A stretch of 64,000 bases of DNA from Bombyx mori (GCF_030269925.1 NC_085128.1:10790501-10854500), one strand, 5' to 3'. Shown: positions 1 to 11,573, counted from the stretch's first letter. Notes: a model not told the origin generated them from the letters alone. Program-made: numbers and translations.

Positions 1-68
1 AACTAATAAACTCACTAGATGGCAGATACGAGTTCTGACTCAATAAAAAAGGTTAGCGTACTTTGAAG

Positions 69-986
69 CAGTGCTTCCACTTTTAGGGAATTCTCTCTTT
101 TTTAGGGAAAAATAGCTGATATTTTGGATGATAAAGACAATTTAAAAATTCCAGGATTTAGGATATTTCTGGGTAAAAAGCAAAGCCTATACTAGTAACT
201 CTTGTGAATTTTAAAATAAACGATAATTAAAGTAAAACAATGAACATTTTATTTTATGGAGAGAATGACATTAAGTCGAGTTGACAAGTAAAAGAATAAA
301 ACAGAGTTGTGTATAAAAACTATAAAGAAGGTTTGATTCAACAGTAACCCCCTAGTAAAGTAAATCATAGATTAAGCCACTGCTTTTTTCTTATGGATTC
401 CCCAGAATCCCAATAAGTATAATCCGCCAAATTTTTATTTACCTGTTTTCGTTGATGTCACCAGAACTTACTTGTATTATAATATACAGGTACTTCATGT
501 ACCATGAAAGATTATCATGGTAATTTCATTTACGAAAACCTTGTAATTGTCATTTCACTTTTGCTAGCAGTTCCTTCTTCAAAGACTGAGGTGGAAAGAT
601 TATTCAGTGTTCTCAAATGTAAAAACTGACAAAAGAAACAGGCTTTCTAATGAAACCCTGAACGGCTTGCTTCATAGAAAGTTCCCAACTTTGCCAGCAA
701 ACAATTGCTCAATTTTAGAACCGAACAGTGTTAGGTTGCGTGCAGCAAAAGAATATAAAAGCAATGCGTCGACTTTCTTGAAAATTCTAATCCTATAGAT
801 CTATGATCTTCTGGGGGCGTTTATATTATATATACCTACATTAAATAATATGCTGTGGTTTATTTTCTGTATTTTATTTATGCTTTCTATATAAAGGATT
901 TATGAAAGTTGTTTAAGAAATTTTAGGGATAAATTCAAAAGAAACTAGGGTAAAATGTGGTAAAAAAAACGTAAGTGGAAACACTG
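69..986 (+). mobile_element. hAT-family DNA transposon, degraded, with 8-bp TSD
   Basis: The element starts CAGTGCTTCCACTT and ends AAGTGGAAACACTG, short terminal inverted repeats of hAT type. It is flanked by the perfect 8-bp direct repeat CTTTGAAG (61-68 and 987-994), the target-site length expected of hAT transposases. About 918 bp remain. Inside is a remnant of the C-terminal hAT dimerisation region near 563-800: a VPSSKTEVERLFS-like stretch in one frame and KTDKRNRLSNETL-like residues in another, so a frameshift lies near 606. The catalytic core is absent; this is a dead internal-deletion copy. Confidence 0.8.
563..800 (+). pseudogene. hAT transposase C-terminal (dimerisation) remnant
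   Basis: Translation gives LAVPSSKTEVERLFSVLK, then the reading shifts by one base near 606 to a frame that gives KTDKRNRLSNETLNGLL and ends at 798. The order (hydrophobic SVP/TxVERxFS, then KRNRLS) is characteristic of the hAT dimerisation domain. The stretch is broken by the frameshift and lacks the upstream DDE core, so it is non-functional. It lies inside the TIR-bounded hAT copy. Confidence 0.65.
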
Positions 987-1000
987 CTTTGAAGTTTTCA

Positions 1001-2467
1001 AAATTCCAGGGCCGTAAAACAATCTCAAAAAAAAAAAAGTTTTCAAAATGTCGTAACGCTTTAATTTTTTAAATCGTTTTTTTTTTATCTTGGTGTGAGT
1101 TATTTTACGTTGTAGTATTAATTTAGAGCAACTTTTAGCTTTATGAGAATATTAGACGATTAGACATTGAGAAACTCTGTTTTGAATTCTCTTTAGACAT
1201 AACTTGGCTCCAATACTTTTTTCTTCGTTAGCGTTTCGTAAGCCTGTGTAACTATTTTCATTTCTTACAGAAAGTTTATTATTAAAAATCAGCATGCCTC
1301 GAAGATCGAAAATGAAATGCTATTTCGGATGCCTTAATAACGGTGAGTTTACACTATTTTCCCGGTATATTATTTGCTAACAGAATTATTATTCATAATA
1401 TAATTAAATGAATTAGCACCAACTAATGGTCCTTCCTATTTCTGCTGCCTAGCTATCACATATGTTAAGTTTTGATCAAAACAGTCGGTATTAAGTCTCG
1501 TACTATCACACACACACCTCAGATAATAAAATTGTCTCAAGTGGGTGGAAGTATTTATGTTTTGCAACTCGGCGTATTATATGCTTATTGTCAAGTGGGT
1601 CCGAACTAGTTTTTTGGAATGATCAATCAGTCATGCTTTCCTGTTTAAATAAAATACAGCACAATTGATCTCACATCCAAAGTTAGATGATGGCATTCAC
1701 GTTTTGTTTCCTGGTGTTTGATAACCAAGTTACACCAAGTGGCCTGTGACCACGTTCATCCTTCTACCCAATATAAAATAATGATTTAATTTTTGTAGAC
1801 AAAGGTTTGATAATGACAAAATTTTATGGAAAAATTATAAGGAGCACTAAAATGTCTGAAATATGAAAAGATTGATGCACTATATTTGAACCAGAACGTG
1901 TTATGTAATATATTAATTTGTAAGTATGATTACATTAACACTAAATTTTTCATGGTCGTATTTTTTCAATATTTGTTACATACTTAAGATACTTTGTTTC
2001 TCCGTTTCAGAAGAGAAACTGATTCAGCAAGGAACGTGAACTCTCAAGGATCTTAATTTTTTTTATATAATTTATAAATTAATAATTGAAATAGTTCATA
2101 AGAACTAAATTGATGCCAATTTTGTTTTAAAATAGGTTGCTTAGTTCTTATAGTTATAGTATTACGTTTGAATAGTTGTAATTAGTAAGTTAGTAATATA
2201 TGAAAATACTGATATAAATTTTTGTAAATAACCTTTTGTAAATTCTACGTGAAGATGATTTTAATTAATGATCAAAAGTCAACGGTCTTCAAAAGCATTA
2301 TTTGCAATTATTTAGATTAACTGTGGAATATATTTGCTAAGTTGTGTTTTCTGTATGAGCAGATATAAATGAAAATGCCAAACATGATTATGTTTCTTAC
2401 ATTTTCATTATGTGAAATCAATATGCTTGTGACTGAGTATATTAATAATTTATTAAAACTTAAGTGA
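1001..2467. other. AT-rich intergenic, with a possible two-exon mini-ORF
   Basis: No long ORF. A short ATG reading frame (1294-1342) ends at a consensus donor G|GTGAGT. A strong pyrimidine-rich acceptor at 2010 (TTTCTCCGTTTCAG) begins an in-phase continuation that stops at 2037-2039. The spliced product would be 25 aa beginning MPRRSKMKCYFGC. Nothing else in the stretch is recognised. Confidence 0.3.
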
Positions 2468-2570
2468 TAGACAGCAACCCCTATGGCACTGCTGAAGTTT
2501 ATAAGCACTGGTGACCACTTATCATGAGCCGGGTTGCGTGCTCGTCTGCTGTTGAGTGCAATAAAAATTT
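2468..2570 (+). repeat. Diverged SINE-like tail
   Basis: Reads GGCACTGCTGAAGTTTATAAG..GTGACCACTTATCATGAG, then CTCGTCTGC and GCAATAAAAA. This is a decayed copy of the interspersed tail seen better preserved at 19413, 22122 and 48239 (reverse), where it reads GGCATTGCTGAAG..CTCACCATCAGGTGGGCC..CTCGTCTGCCTAC..GCAATAAAA. Confidence 0.55.
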
Positions 2571-3689
2571 TCGAAACCCTTTCTATTATTTAGATGTAAT
2601 ATTAATGTACATTTAATTTGGATTAAAAGATAAATTTACATTTTATGTTTGTATGTGTATGTTTATAATTCATTTGCATGTAACGAACATCAGTTTCTTT
2701 TGTAATAAAATGCAAACTAATGGTTTGTAATGAATGTAATTAACTTTAAGATGATTTTCTTTCAATCTGCTGTTTGTTTCATCTAGTATTACCAAAGCTA
2801 AAGCATCAGAAACGTCAGAATAGAAATAATTTAGATAGGGAATAAAAGTATAACTATTGTAATCATGTCTAAGATTACTATAAGCGTCATTAAGTACAAA
2901 CTATCAATATTTAAGAGTACTTTAAATCATCATTACATTTTTTAAACATTTTTTGATTTTTTTTTGTTTTTCAAATTATGTAACAAAACGTTTGTGCAGA
3001 ACAAAATGTCACATGATAACATGATTGTGGGTTAATCGTTTCTTAAATTTCTAAATGTTTATAAGAATGCTAAGAATAATTTAGTATTCACTTTAGTGTG
3101 TGTATTATCTCTACAATGCTAGTTTAAATGACAATTATTGTATGACGAAGCATAGGTAGTGTTTATAGATGTAATATTTTCATACAAGGTCATGATCTGT
3201 CACGATCAACTTTAAGCAAGAACTGCTATCGTTAAGAAACAAATTTATTAAATTTAATTCAAATTGTCTACTATGTTTGTAATGGAAAGCTGACATGTTT
3301 ATATTTCGCACAAATGACTTAATTGACATTGAATGATTTGATTATCCAGACTTAATTAACTTTTAGATAACTATCGATTTAATGTTAATAAGTACGCTAG
3401 TAGGATTAATCTAGAGGAGTTATTGTTATTCGAAATTTTATACAATTGTACATTCATACAATCTTTTAACAGAAAATTGTTTGTAATATAGGGAAATTAA
3501 ATAGCTTACAGAGAATTACAGCTTTTTATTTTAAAAAACTGTTTTCTCTCTGTATAAAAAGATCTTATCGATTAGAATGCTGAACACAATGAAACATTCC
3601 TTAATATCTCATAAGTACTACCGGGAATTTCAGCGATTCTAAACGATAAGATTTTTTCATAAAGAGAGTTATTAAAAATATTAAAATTA
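2571..3689. other. AT-rich intergenic, nothing recognised
   Basis: Low-complexity A/T-rich DNA without long reading frames, RNA genes or recognisable repeats. Confidence 0.6.
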
Positions 3690-3995
3690 CTAAAAAAGCC
3701 GCCTGGTGGGGGGTAGGGAGACTAATAATCGACCGTAGCGACGCCTGCTGGACCGGGCTTTAACTAAAGCAAAAATAAAAATGAGAGTTGCGCATCTATC
3801 TCGAATATATTAAGTGTATAATCTATGGGGTGAACTGTTGGCGCTCGAAAAGGGGCGCACGCGGCTTGCCAAAGGAAAAGCCGTTCGGTCGCTACTCTTT
3901 GAGTCGCGCCGGGAGCCGACAACTAGAGTCCCTGATTGTTCGCGGCGCGCGATCAGACGCGGCTGCCGACGCGGCAGGCGTTAGGGTTGCTATAC
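3690..3995. other. GC- and CpG-rich patch in AT-rich surroundings
   Basis: About 300 bp with dense CpG (GCGCGCGATCAGACGCGGC, GCGCCGGGAGCCGAC) in DNA that is otherwise A/T-rich. A reading frame (92 codons) crosses it on the plus strand but resembles no family I know and is probably a by-product of base composition. It could be a promoter or an unrecognised mobile element. Confidence 0.4.
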
Positions 3996-4212
3996 TGTTT
4001 AATTATCCTAACCAAAAAATATGTTTATGCTTAAAGTCACGTGTTTATGTTATTCGAAAATATTAAAATCCAAGCAGCATTTAGCTCCAACTAAATTCAT
4101 TAAGAACCAATTTTTCAATCGAAGATTAAAACAACATTAATACTGAGAATGAATATTTATTTATAAAATACACTTAGATGTTTTGACCACAAAATTCGCA
4201 CGATAATTTAAA

Positions 4213-4517
4213 TTAATATTCATTAATATTAATTTCAATAAATGAAGTGCACAAGTCTTTGATGGAGTGGAGATATAGAGAGATAACTCTCAACAGCTGA
4301 TCCTTCTGCATTTGACTGATCACTGTCAAATTTGTCCTCAGGAACAACAGTTTTCTTTTTGCTGGTTCTGATTGTTTACTTGTACTTGCTTCAGATATAT
4401 TAAGGGGTGATGTGGCAATACACACTTGCCTTGCCTTTGTGTTCCTGCGCTGGAGCTACTTGGATAGCTTTGTCGTTACTACACCTATTTTCAAGTGGCT
4501 GGACATCTGGAAATATG
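4213..4517 (-). pseudogene. Exon-like coding remnant, possibly BESS-type
   Basis: On the minus strand a stretch opens after an acceptor-like TATTTCCAG (boundary near 4509/4510) and reads DVQPLENRCSNDKAIQVAP in one frame. A second frame (4425 to 4213) gives ISEASTSKQSEPAKRKLLF, then a leucine-rich segment containing QMQKDQLLRV. The spacing of hydrophobic residues faintly resembles a BESS motif, but the two frames are not joined and an in-frame stop interrupts. Family assignment is a guess; a decayed 3' exon is the simplest reading. Confidence 0.25.
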
Positions 4518-4590
4518 AAATAATGTTATCAATTTCTAGGTACCCAACAAACTTATAGTTTGTAAATATATAGGATTATATGTGTACTGT

Positions 4591-4606
4591 AGTAGTAGTA
4601 GTAGTA
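4591..4606 (+). repeat. (TAG)n microsatellite
   Basis: Short AGT/TAG trinucleotide run directly before a dispersed retroposon tail. Confidence 0.8.
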
Positions 4607-4621
4607 ATATGTAGCTTCCTA

Positions 4622-4840
4622 GTCATCATCATCAGCCCATATAAATCTCCCCTTGCTGGACACTGGCCTCCACTATCATTGAGAGGGTTTTTAGGCCTTA
4701 GTCCACCACGCTGGCCTAGTGCTGGTTGGTGGATTACACACCTAAGAAAATCCTAATAACATTTAGGTGTCCAGGTTTCATCACAATGTTTTCCTTCACT
4801 GTTAAAGTAAGTAAGTGATATTACATTGTGATAAATTTTC
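4622..4840 (+). repeat. Lepidopteran non-LTR retroposon tail
   Basis: Begins CATCATCATCAGCCCATA and contains CTGGACACTGGCCTCC, TTAGGCCTTAGTCCACCACG, CTGGCCTAGTGC and TTTTCCTTCACTGTTAAAG. These words recur in the interspersed RTE-like retroposon tail found across moths and butterflies (recalled, not searched). No coding remnant is present. Confidence 0.6.
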
Positions 4841-5599
4841 ACTATCGCAAACTTCCTAGGACCTTATGTAATAGGAACTGAGGTCCACTTGCCCATTCTG
4901 GCTACTTCCACTAACTAACAAACTATTCTCCTTTTTTCTGAATTGTTATTTGATTATAAGATCTGTGAGTGTAACTAATTATTGACAGTTACACCTTGAC
5001 TACAAGATGGCAAAGGTATATGACACATCTCATTTTTAGTCCTCTCTTCAATCTTCTTGATAATAGTGAGTATTAGTGAGTCTTTGCCGTTTCACAAATG
5101 CAGGCCGAGGTTCGCTTTGAGTGAATTTTCGTTTTCTATCTGCCCGACAATCAAATGTGGATGGTAAACAGTTTGGTTTGCACATTATTTCATTTATTTA
5201 TTTTTTAATTTTTTTAATTAAACTGTATACCAATTAATTGATCCTTCAGGATTTATAATTGTTTTTTTTTTGACGATTAAAAACGCGTAGAAAGTTTAGG
5301 CATTATAGTTGATGCATGCGCAGTACATATATTTTGCATACATTTATTCAACTAATACAAATAGTTCATTAAACAAAAAATGAGTAATTTCGAAAGAGAA
5401 CAAACGTGTTTTATATAAGAACAATCGAAAATGAATATTTACGAGTCATTAAAGATGAAAAAATATTAAAAATTGCAAGAAGGGGGCTAACTTGTAGGTA
5501 TATTTTTAAATATTATTTTTTAATAAATAAATGCAGAACAAACAATTATTAATAGTGAACAATCATGAACAAATGATGAACAAACGAATTAAGAGAAAA
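4841..5599. other. AT-rich intergenic, nothing recognised
   Basis: A/T-rich DNA with scattered ACAAAC/GAACAAA words that become dense in the repeat cluster to the right. No gene or RNA is supported. Confidence 0.5.
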
Positions 5600-7010
5600 T
5601 AAGTAGAAAATATGAAAAAAAAAATTTTTGAGGGGCTAACTTCAGTCACCTGTTTAACAGAGAGTGGGCTTACTGAATTTGGCCCCCTTTTTTTTCAGAT
5701 TTTATTTATTTTTAATTATTTGTTCGTCGTTTGTTCGTTAATTTTCAAAAGTAAAAGTTGTTTGTTCGTCTTTTATTTATTTATAATTAATTAAACAAAT
5801 AATCACAATTAAGTTAGCCCCTTTTACTTGATATATTTAATTTTATCGCTCAGATTAATTAATTTTGATCAATTATCGTTTGTTCGACGACTGTTAGTGA
5901 TTGTTCGATCATAAAAACAATTAAATTCCCAATTTTTAATTATTTTATATCTATTATGCAAACCATCACCTCACGCCTACATTGCGCATGCGCTGGTTTT
6001 GTCAGTCAGCTGGCAATGGCCGTATTTACTAGCGTTTTGTTAACAAGTGCGTTTATAATGTCTATTTATTTCTTATGTAGATCAAAAAAATATTGTAAGC
6101 TTCAACAATACTTCAACAAAAAAATGTCAGTGAAGACGGCCAATTAGTCCTTAAAGTACGATTAGCGCGGTTTTAATAAATTCAGTTATTTTTAATGATA
6201 TTGAATATTAACAAGCACATAGAAGTTTCAGTGATTTCTAATTATTTTAAGAATATTTTAGGAGTACAACTTTCGTGTTAAAATGATACTATTCATTACC
6301 ATGCAATAGGAGATAGTTATGATCTTGTATTTTATAATAAAATTAATAATTACTAAATTCATTACGTAGTTCAAAAAATGTTAATGTAATGCACACAAAA
6401 TCTGTTTTTGTTGAAATGATACTTATTTATAAGTTAAAGAAATATATTGCAGGGACATTTAGTAGAAATTCATTTAATATGAAAGAATAAACTTGGTATA
6501 TATATATACTCTATAAACAAGATTTTATTTAAAAAATATATTTATTTATGTCTATATTAACTTAATTATTATTATCGAGAAGTATCTTGATTGATATACA
6601 TTACAAGGCTTCGTTTTTTTTCATTTAATTGTTTTTAAGATCGATCAATCACCAATAGTCGTCAAACGATAATTGATCAAAATTAATTAATCTAAGCGAT
6701 AAAAATAAAGATATCTAGTAAGGAGGGGCAACTTAAGGGTGATCATTTGTTTAATTAATTATAAATAAATAAAAGACGAACAAATGACGAACATTAACGA
6801 ACAAATGACGAACAAATGATTAAAAATAAAAATAACCCGAAAATAAAAAAGGTGGCGTGATGTGATAGTTTGCTTATTAGATATAAAATAATTAATAATT
6901 GGGAATTTAATTGTTTTTATGATCGAACAATCACCAATAGTCGTCGAACAAACGATAATTGATAATTGATCATCAATTAATCTGAGCGATAAAAATAAAG
7001 ATATCTATTG
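5600..7010. repeat. Inverted-repeat cluster with GAACAAA motifs
   Basis: The left arm (about 5680-5955) is an imperfect inverted copy of a right arm (about 6615-6865). Shared words include GATCGAACAATCAC, CGAACAAACGATAATTGAT, TTTAATTAATTATAAATAAA and AAAAGACGAACAAA. A second, direct partial copy of the arm head follows at about 6885-7010. The arms enclose ~650 bp of unrelated sequence carrying TGCGCATGCGC at 5983. The layout suggests a non-autonomous fold-back or MITE-like element that has partly tandemised; no transposase is seen. Confidence 0.5.
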
Positions 7011-7329
7011 GTCATGACACTAATCATAAATACCTCTTATTAAAATGTATCATCAAAACATATTTAGACATTCTGCTTAGATATTTCGGGAAAAAGGTTA
7101 CCGACAAAATCTCTCTTCGGAACTATTTAAATAAAATAGTTTTGTTTCGTAGCGAGTAAAAAACTATTGTAAATTCGTTAAATTTGTAATAATTAAGTGA
7201 TTTTAGAGAGGAAGTCGCAAGGAATGACGTTTGTAATTAAATAAATGTTCTGAAGGTGTTTTTTTTTATCACGCGGTCCCTTGATAAGTCTAAAATTTGA
7301 ATTACTCTCAACTGAGAGTGAGGTAGCAA

Positions 7330-7346
7330 GTAGTAGTAGTAGTAGA
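7330..7346 (+). repeat. (TAG)n microsatellite
   Basis: AGTAGTAGTAGTAGTAG run in a non-coding stretch. Confidence 0.75.
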
Positions 7347-7517
7347 GATAGTAGGTACGCCATATGTAAAAAATCAGTGTAGCAACTTTAAAAAATCGTC
7401 ATATCGCTTACTTGGCAAATTTGAAGCACGACCTGTCTTAGATTTCACACATCTAAATCACATCATCTTTGCACATAACAATATACTTACTTCCTATTAA
7501 AGTATAAATTCTACAAA

Positions 7518-8578
7518 TAATTAATAATAATAATAATAATAAAGCCTGTTTATTTCCAATCCATAATGATAATATATTACATGCGATTTAATATCTAAAT
7601 ATACTAGGGTAGAATTTCTTTAATTTTCTTTTATTCGCTAACGTTGCTTTCTCCTGTATTAATGATCGGAACCCCTTCTCGGGTAAAGGCCTCCTCCAGC
7701 TTCTTCCAAATCACTTTGTCCATGGCTTTCCTTATCCAATCGCTTCCTGCTATCGCTTTTATATCTTCTATCCATCTTTTTCTAGGGCGCCCTCTTCTTC
7801 TTTTTCCTCTTGGTCCTTTCCACATAGTTGTCTGTAATGTCCATCTTTTGTCTGTGCGTCTTGCTATATGTCCTGCCCACTGCCATTTCTGTTTTAAAGC
7901 ATATTGTAAGGCATCTATAACTTTAGTTTTTTGTCTAATTTTTTCGCTTTTTACTTTTTGTATTTTTCTTATTTTTAGAACGCTTCTTTCCATTGATTTT
8001 TGACATGTTATTAGTTTATTTTTTGTTTTGGTGCTGAATGTCCACGTTTGGCATCCGTATGTAAGAGTAGGTAGGACACAGGTATCCAACGCAATTTTCT
8101 TTAGGTAAAGGGGGGAATTTCCCTTTCAAGATTTCCTTCAGGGACCAAAACTTTTTCCAACTCATGTTGATACGCCGCTCCACCTCTAGTTCTTCATTTT
8201 TGTCATCGAATGATAGTTGTTTTCCCAGGTATATGTAATTGCTCACATATTCAAGTGGCTTTCCGTTCAAGTATATGGCGTTAATATAATCATTAGTAAC
8301 TATTTTTGTTTAATTTTCGTTCATTTTGAGGCCCACCTTTTCGCTTTCTTCATTTAAACTTGTTATCATTCTTTCTAATCCTTTGCTTGTTTCAGAAAAT
8401 AAGACAATATCGTCTGCGAATCTGAGGTGTGTAAGCCGATCTTTGTTAATTCTAATCCCTTCCGCCTGCCAGTTAAGATTATCAAAAACGTGTTGCAGTA
8501 CCATTATGAACAGCTTAGGTGAGAGAGGGTCTCCTTGTCTTACGCCTCTACGGATCGGTATATCAGGACCTCGAAATA
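7518..8578 (-). mobile_element. 5'-truncated RTE-type LINE, reverse transcriptase C-terminal half
   Basis: Read from 8578 leftwards the sequence gives RRGVRQGDPLSPKLF, then LRFADDIVLF (the FADD catalytic box), a YIYLGKQ thumb motif, and the tail TYGCQTWTF, KWQWAGHIARR and RGRPRKRW. These features in this order are typical of RTE-clade reverse transcriptases. An in-frame stop lies near 8308, just before 8310-8504 ends, and a frameshift near 8090 separates the last part. The 3' end runs into (AAT)n around 7520-7540, as RTE elements end in short simple repeats. Endonuclease and fingers are missing: a dead 5'-truncated insertion. Confidence 0.85.
7631..8089 (-). pseudogene. RTE reverse transcriptase C-terminal fragment
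   Basis: A 152-codon open segment of the LINE, containing CVLPTLTYGCQTWTF, a basic RQKTKVIDAL stretch, KWQWAGHIARRTDKRW and GKRRRGRPRKRW. It ends the element. It is out of frame with the upstream FADD-containing piece (8310-8504), so no full protein can be made. Confidence 0.75.
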
Positions 8579-11023
8579 ATTAATAGTCAAAAATATTTAA
8601 AATAAAATGAGCCAAGAACGTTTATCGATAAAACCTAATAACATTAAAATCTTCTGGGCAGCACTAGAACCGCCATGTTTAGCGGCCAGGTGTCGTCACA
8701 GTGGCACGCATTTTTTTGTTGACGTTTCACTTCCATAGGTTTCATACATAGAATTAGTGTTGTAGGTACCTACTTAATAAACTCCATGGTTTCTTAACTT
8801 CAATCAACGAGCCACGAAACCATGGCGAAGGAAGTGACACCAGTTTTTGACAGCCAGTGACAGCTATTCTCAATAAATTTGACACTATGTAAGTCTTATG
8901 CCTTTTAGCTTAAACAGCCAATTTATACTTATAATGGAATGAATAGAATAAATAATATTTCTATCACAGGTAACATAGGGGAACCGTTGGCTGTGTTCGT
9001 TAATCGACCGCCCAAGTGCGGCGCGTGTAACGCTTTGAAAGGTACCGTCTCCGGATACCACCGCCGATTGCATTGTGATGTTTGTATTTCGCCGTCAACC
9101 ACCGCTAGTGATAAGCAGCTCGTTCCCTGTGGATGCGTCGGCATGGCCTTAAGCTGTTAGGCATCCTTCTAAATAGGTTGTTATTGCCATGGTCCGGCTC
9201 CTGACCGACTTACAGCTGCACGGCAAAAATTGGCAACGTGGTACCTATATGTGTGAGTTCACAACGCGCCGTGTGAATAGTAATTAAGCAAATTATAATT
9301 TATGCAGTTAGGATTTTTTTACGATGTTTTTCCTCCATTTTGGAAGTCATTTGTGAACCTGTATAAAGTATGTATTAGATCAGAAAAAATATATATTTAC
9401 TTGCGGTATTTGAAAACCGGCCTCAACATCAACCTACACTGTACGTCAAGATTTGAAAAAAATACTCGTTTTGCATGTAAAAAAATAGGTAAAGTTTACT
9501 TTGCGATCAAAACATGTATTCTGCGTACCTACTTTTTATGTTACGATGGATGCTTTACCTGCAAACACAAAAGTACACGAAAATTAAATAGTTTTTATAC
9601 AGAAATGTATTTAACTATACATGTAAATGTATATTCGTTATAGATCCAAATATTCTATTTTAAGACTTTTCTTCACATAAACCTTGCCCCTTGCCAAATT
9701 CCATTATTCTAGGTCAACAGGAAGTGATCTACAGGTGTTTCTGAGTGATGAAATATTGCTACATTTTTCACTTATTTGAGAATTTTATTAAGTCCTTCTG
9801 CCGTGGAGTATTTGGAACTAATTTTAAATTGATTGCTGGGTATTCTTCCCACAGAAACGTTCTTATATGTCAGACAGCTGTTTTAATTTTAAAAGGTAAC
9901 AAATTTAACAGATATTGAAGTCAAAGGGTGATATTCTTGTGTAATTTGGATTTTTTTTACAAAATATACTGTCACTATGTCTTCAGTAGAACATTAAAAA
10001 TGAATTGAAGCATCAATTTAGCAATAGCTTCCAATTTTTTAATTTTATAGTATTTGCTGTTACTTTTGAAATAATGTTCAAAATGAAAAATTTGATTCAT
10101 CGATATCAGCTATGAATTTCTATTGGAAAGCTTCATTTTATTGGATATCTAAATACTGCTCAGTATACTTTGCAGAATACAAGTCTAGTTTATTTGCAAT
10201 TACAGACAAAAGTTCATTTGAAGATTTTATTTAATTAACAAAACAATTTAAAGCACTAATACTATATCACTATGGAATATCTTTTCAAGATTGTTTATAT
10301 AAAAATGTTATTAAGAATGTTGTTAAATACTCTCTCTATAAATGTTTAGAATCATGTTTAACAATTAAATCCCTAATTGAATGAACAAATCACTTCATCT
10401 GTTCCAATTGGTAATTTGTACAGAAATGTATTCTTCTAAATTATGGTGATTTGAAAATTTCCCATTAGTGATAGATGTTGTAACATGATTGATAAAATTG
10501 CACTGCATTCTGTTATTTATCTATCTATCATTTTACTGCCCCCTTGATGTTAAGTAATTAGATGCCAACATAAATGTCATGACTGCTACTTTCAGAAATG
10601 AAATTAAGGCCTCAATGGCATTGGAAGTCATGTTAATCTTATTCATGAATCTTAAAGCATAATTGTTCACAACTAAAACGGTGACATAATAATATGGTAA
10701 GGAAATTTTATTATCAGTGTAGTTCAGATCCATTTTTCCCAAATTTATTAGATTTGGTAATAAATTCCACTACTATGTAATCCTTCATAGATCTACATAA
10801 TTTAAAATCATCACAAGACAAATTTGATTAATATATTTTATGATGTACAAATTACTGTGTGCTCTTTAAATAAATATTACCTTTATAAAATAATATAGTA
10901 ATTTAAAAGTTCATTTTAATATATTACTCACTAAACATATCCACAAACTACACAATTTTGCTATGAAACTTTAAGCTTCAAAATATATACAAATAGTATT
11001 ACTAAATAGATCCATGAGATTAA
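8579..11023. other. Intergenic, no gene supported
   Basis: Several short ORFs occur (for example a 73-codon frame at 8939 and a 113-codon frame at 9302), but none has recognisable motifs or splice context. The stretch 8650-9250 is less A/T-rich than its surroundings and may be an unrecognised repeat. The rest is plain A/T-rich DNA. Confidence 0.5.
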
Positions 11024-11127
11024 TTATATACTAAATGATTCTCCACAGCCACAAGTGCCTTTGATATTGGGATTATTGAATACAAACTCTGCAGATAGCT
11101 TGTCTTCCACATAATCCATTTCTGTGC
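11024..11127 (-). CDS. ISCA1: ISCA1 coding exon 2 (C-terminus)
   Basis: Encodes the remaining 33-34 residues from GTEMDYVED to the CGCGES cysteine pair and ends with TAA at 11024-11026. It is too short to be seen as an ORF on its own. The acceptor is CATTTCAG. Confidence 0.93.
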
Positions 11128-11573
11128 CTGAAATGAATTTATTTCATAATTTAATTCAATTTCATACGTAAATACAATATTGCGAAGTGTATCCAATTAC
11201 ATAGTATTATCACAGATGTTTTAAAGTTGTTTATTGATCATTTACATTACCATTTTAATGTATTATTAACATCTTACTGACCTAATAAAGTAAGCTGTGC
11301 CTTTTTGTCTATTATGATTGTAACACCGTCTTGTTTTACTTCTTCGTCTAATTTTTCTTTGGTCTTCGCGTAATCTAACGTATATGATAAACCATTGCAA
11401 CCTCTTTGTCGTACTCCAACTTTTAAACCGACATAACCTTTTGCCTCTTCTTTCTGCATTATTTCTTTAACCTTTTTCACAGCTGACGGTGTTAGTACCA
11501 AAGCAGCTCTCGAAGGCAATATTCGTTTCTTTACAGCCCGTACCGTTGCACTAGCTATAATTTTTGTGGTCAT
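11024..11573 (-). CDS. ISCA1: Iron-sulfur cluster assembly 1 (ISCA1 / MAGR), mitochondrial
   Basis: Two coding exons on the minus strand (11573-11282 and 11127-11024) join in phase to give 131 aa; vertebrate ISCA1 is about 129 aa. The product is an A-type Fe-S carrier that works late in the mitochondrial ISC pathway, delivering [4Fe-4S] clusters together with ISCA2 and IBA57. The N-terminal ~30 residues are basic and Ser/Ala-rich without acidic residues, as in a matrix-targeting peptide. The three conserved cysteines are present: one in RQRGCNGLSYTL and two in the C-terminal GTCGCGES motif. The junction restores LTLLGTEMDYVED, matching the family. Donor is G|GTCAGT, acceptor TTTCAG. An acceptor-like TTTCAG immediately precedes the ATG, so an upstream untranslated exon is expected. 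The gene is divergent from Sec63. Confidence 0.95.
11282..11573 (-). CDS. ISCA1: ISCA1 coding exon 1
   Basis: Encodes residues 1-97 and the first base of codon 98: the targeting peptide, most of the A-type domain and the first conserved Cys. Without splicing the frame would run two codons into the intron and stop. The donor G|GTCAGT leaves phase 1. Confidence 0.93.

Noticed and set aside
7644..8003. 119-codon plus-strand ORF
   Set aside because: Opposite strand of the RTE reverse transcriptase fragment.
9302..9643. 113-codon ORF on the plus strand
   Set aside because: A/T-biased residues (Lys, Tyr, Phe, Ile), no motif and no splice context; most likely chance.
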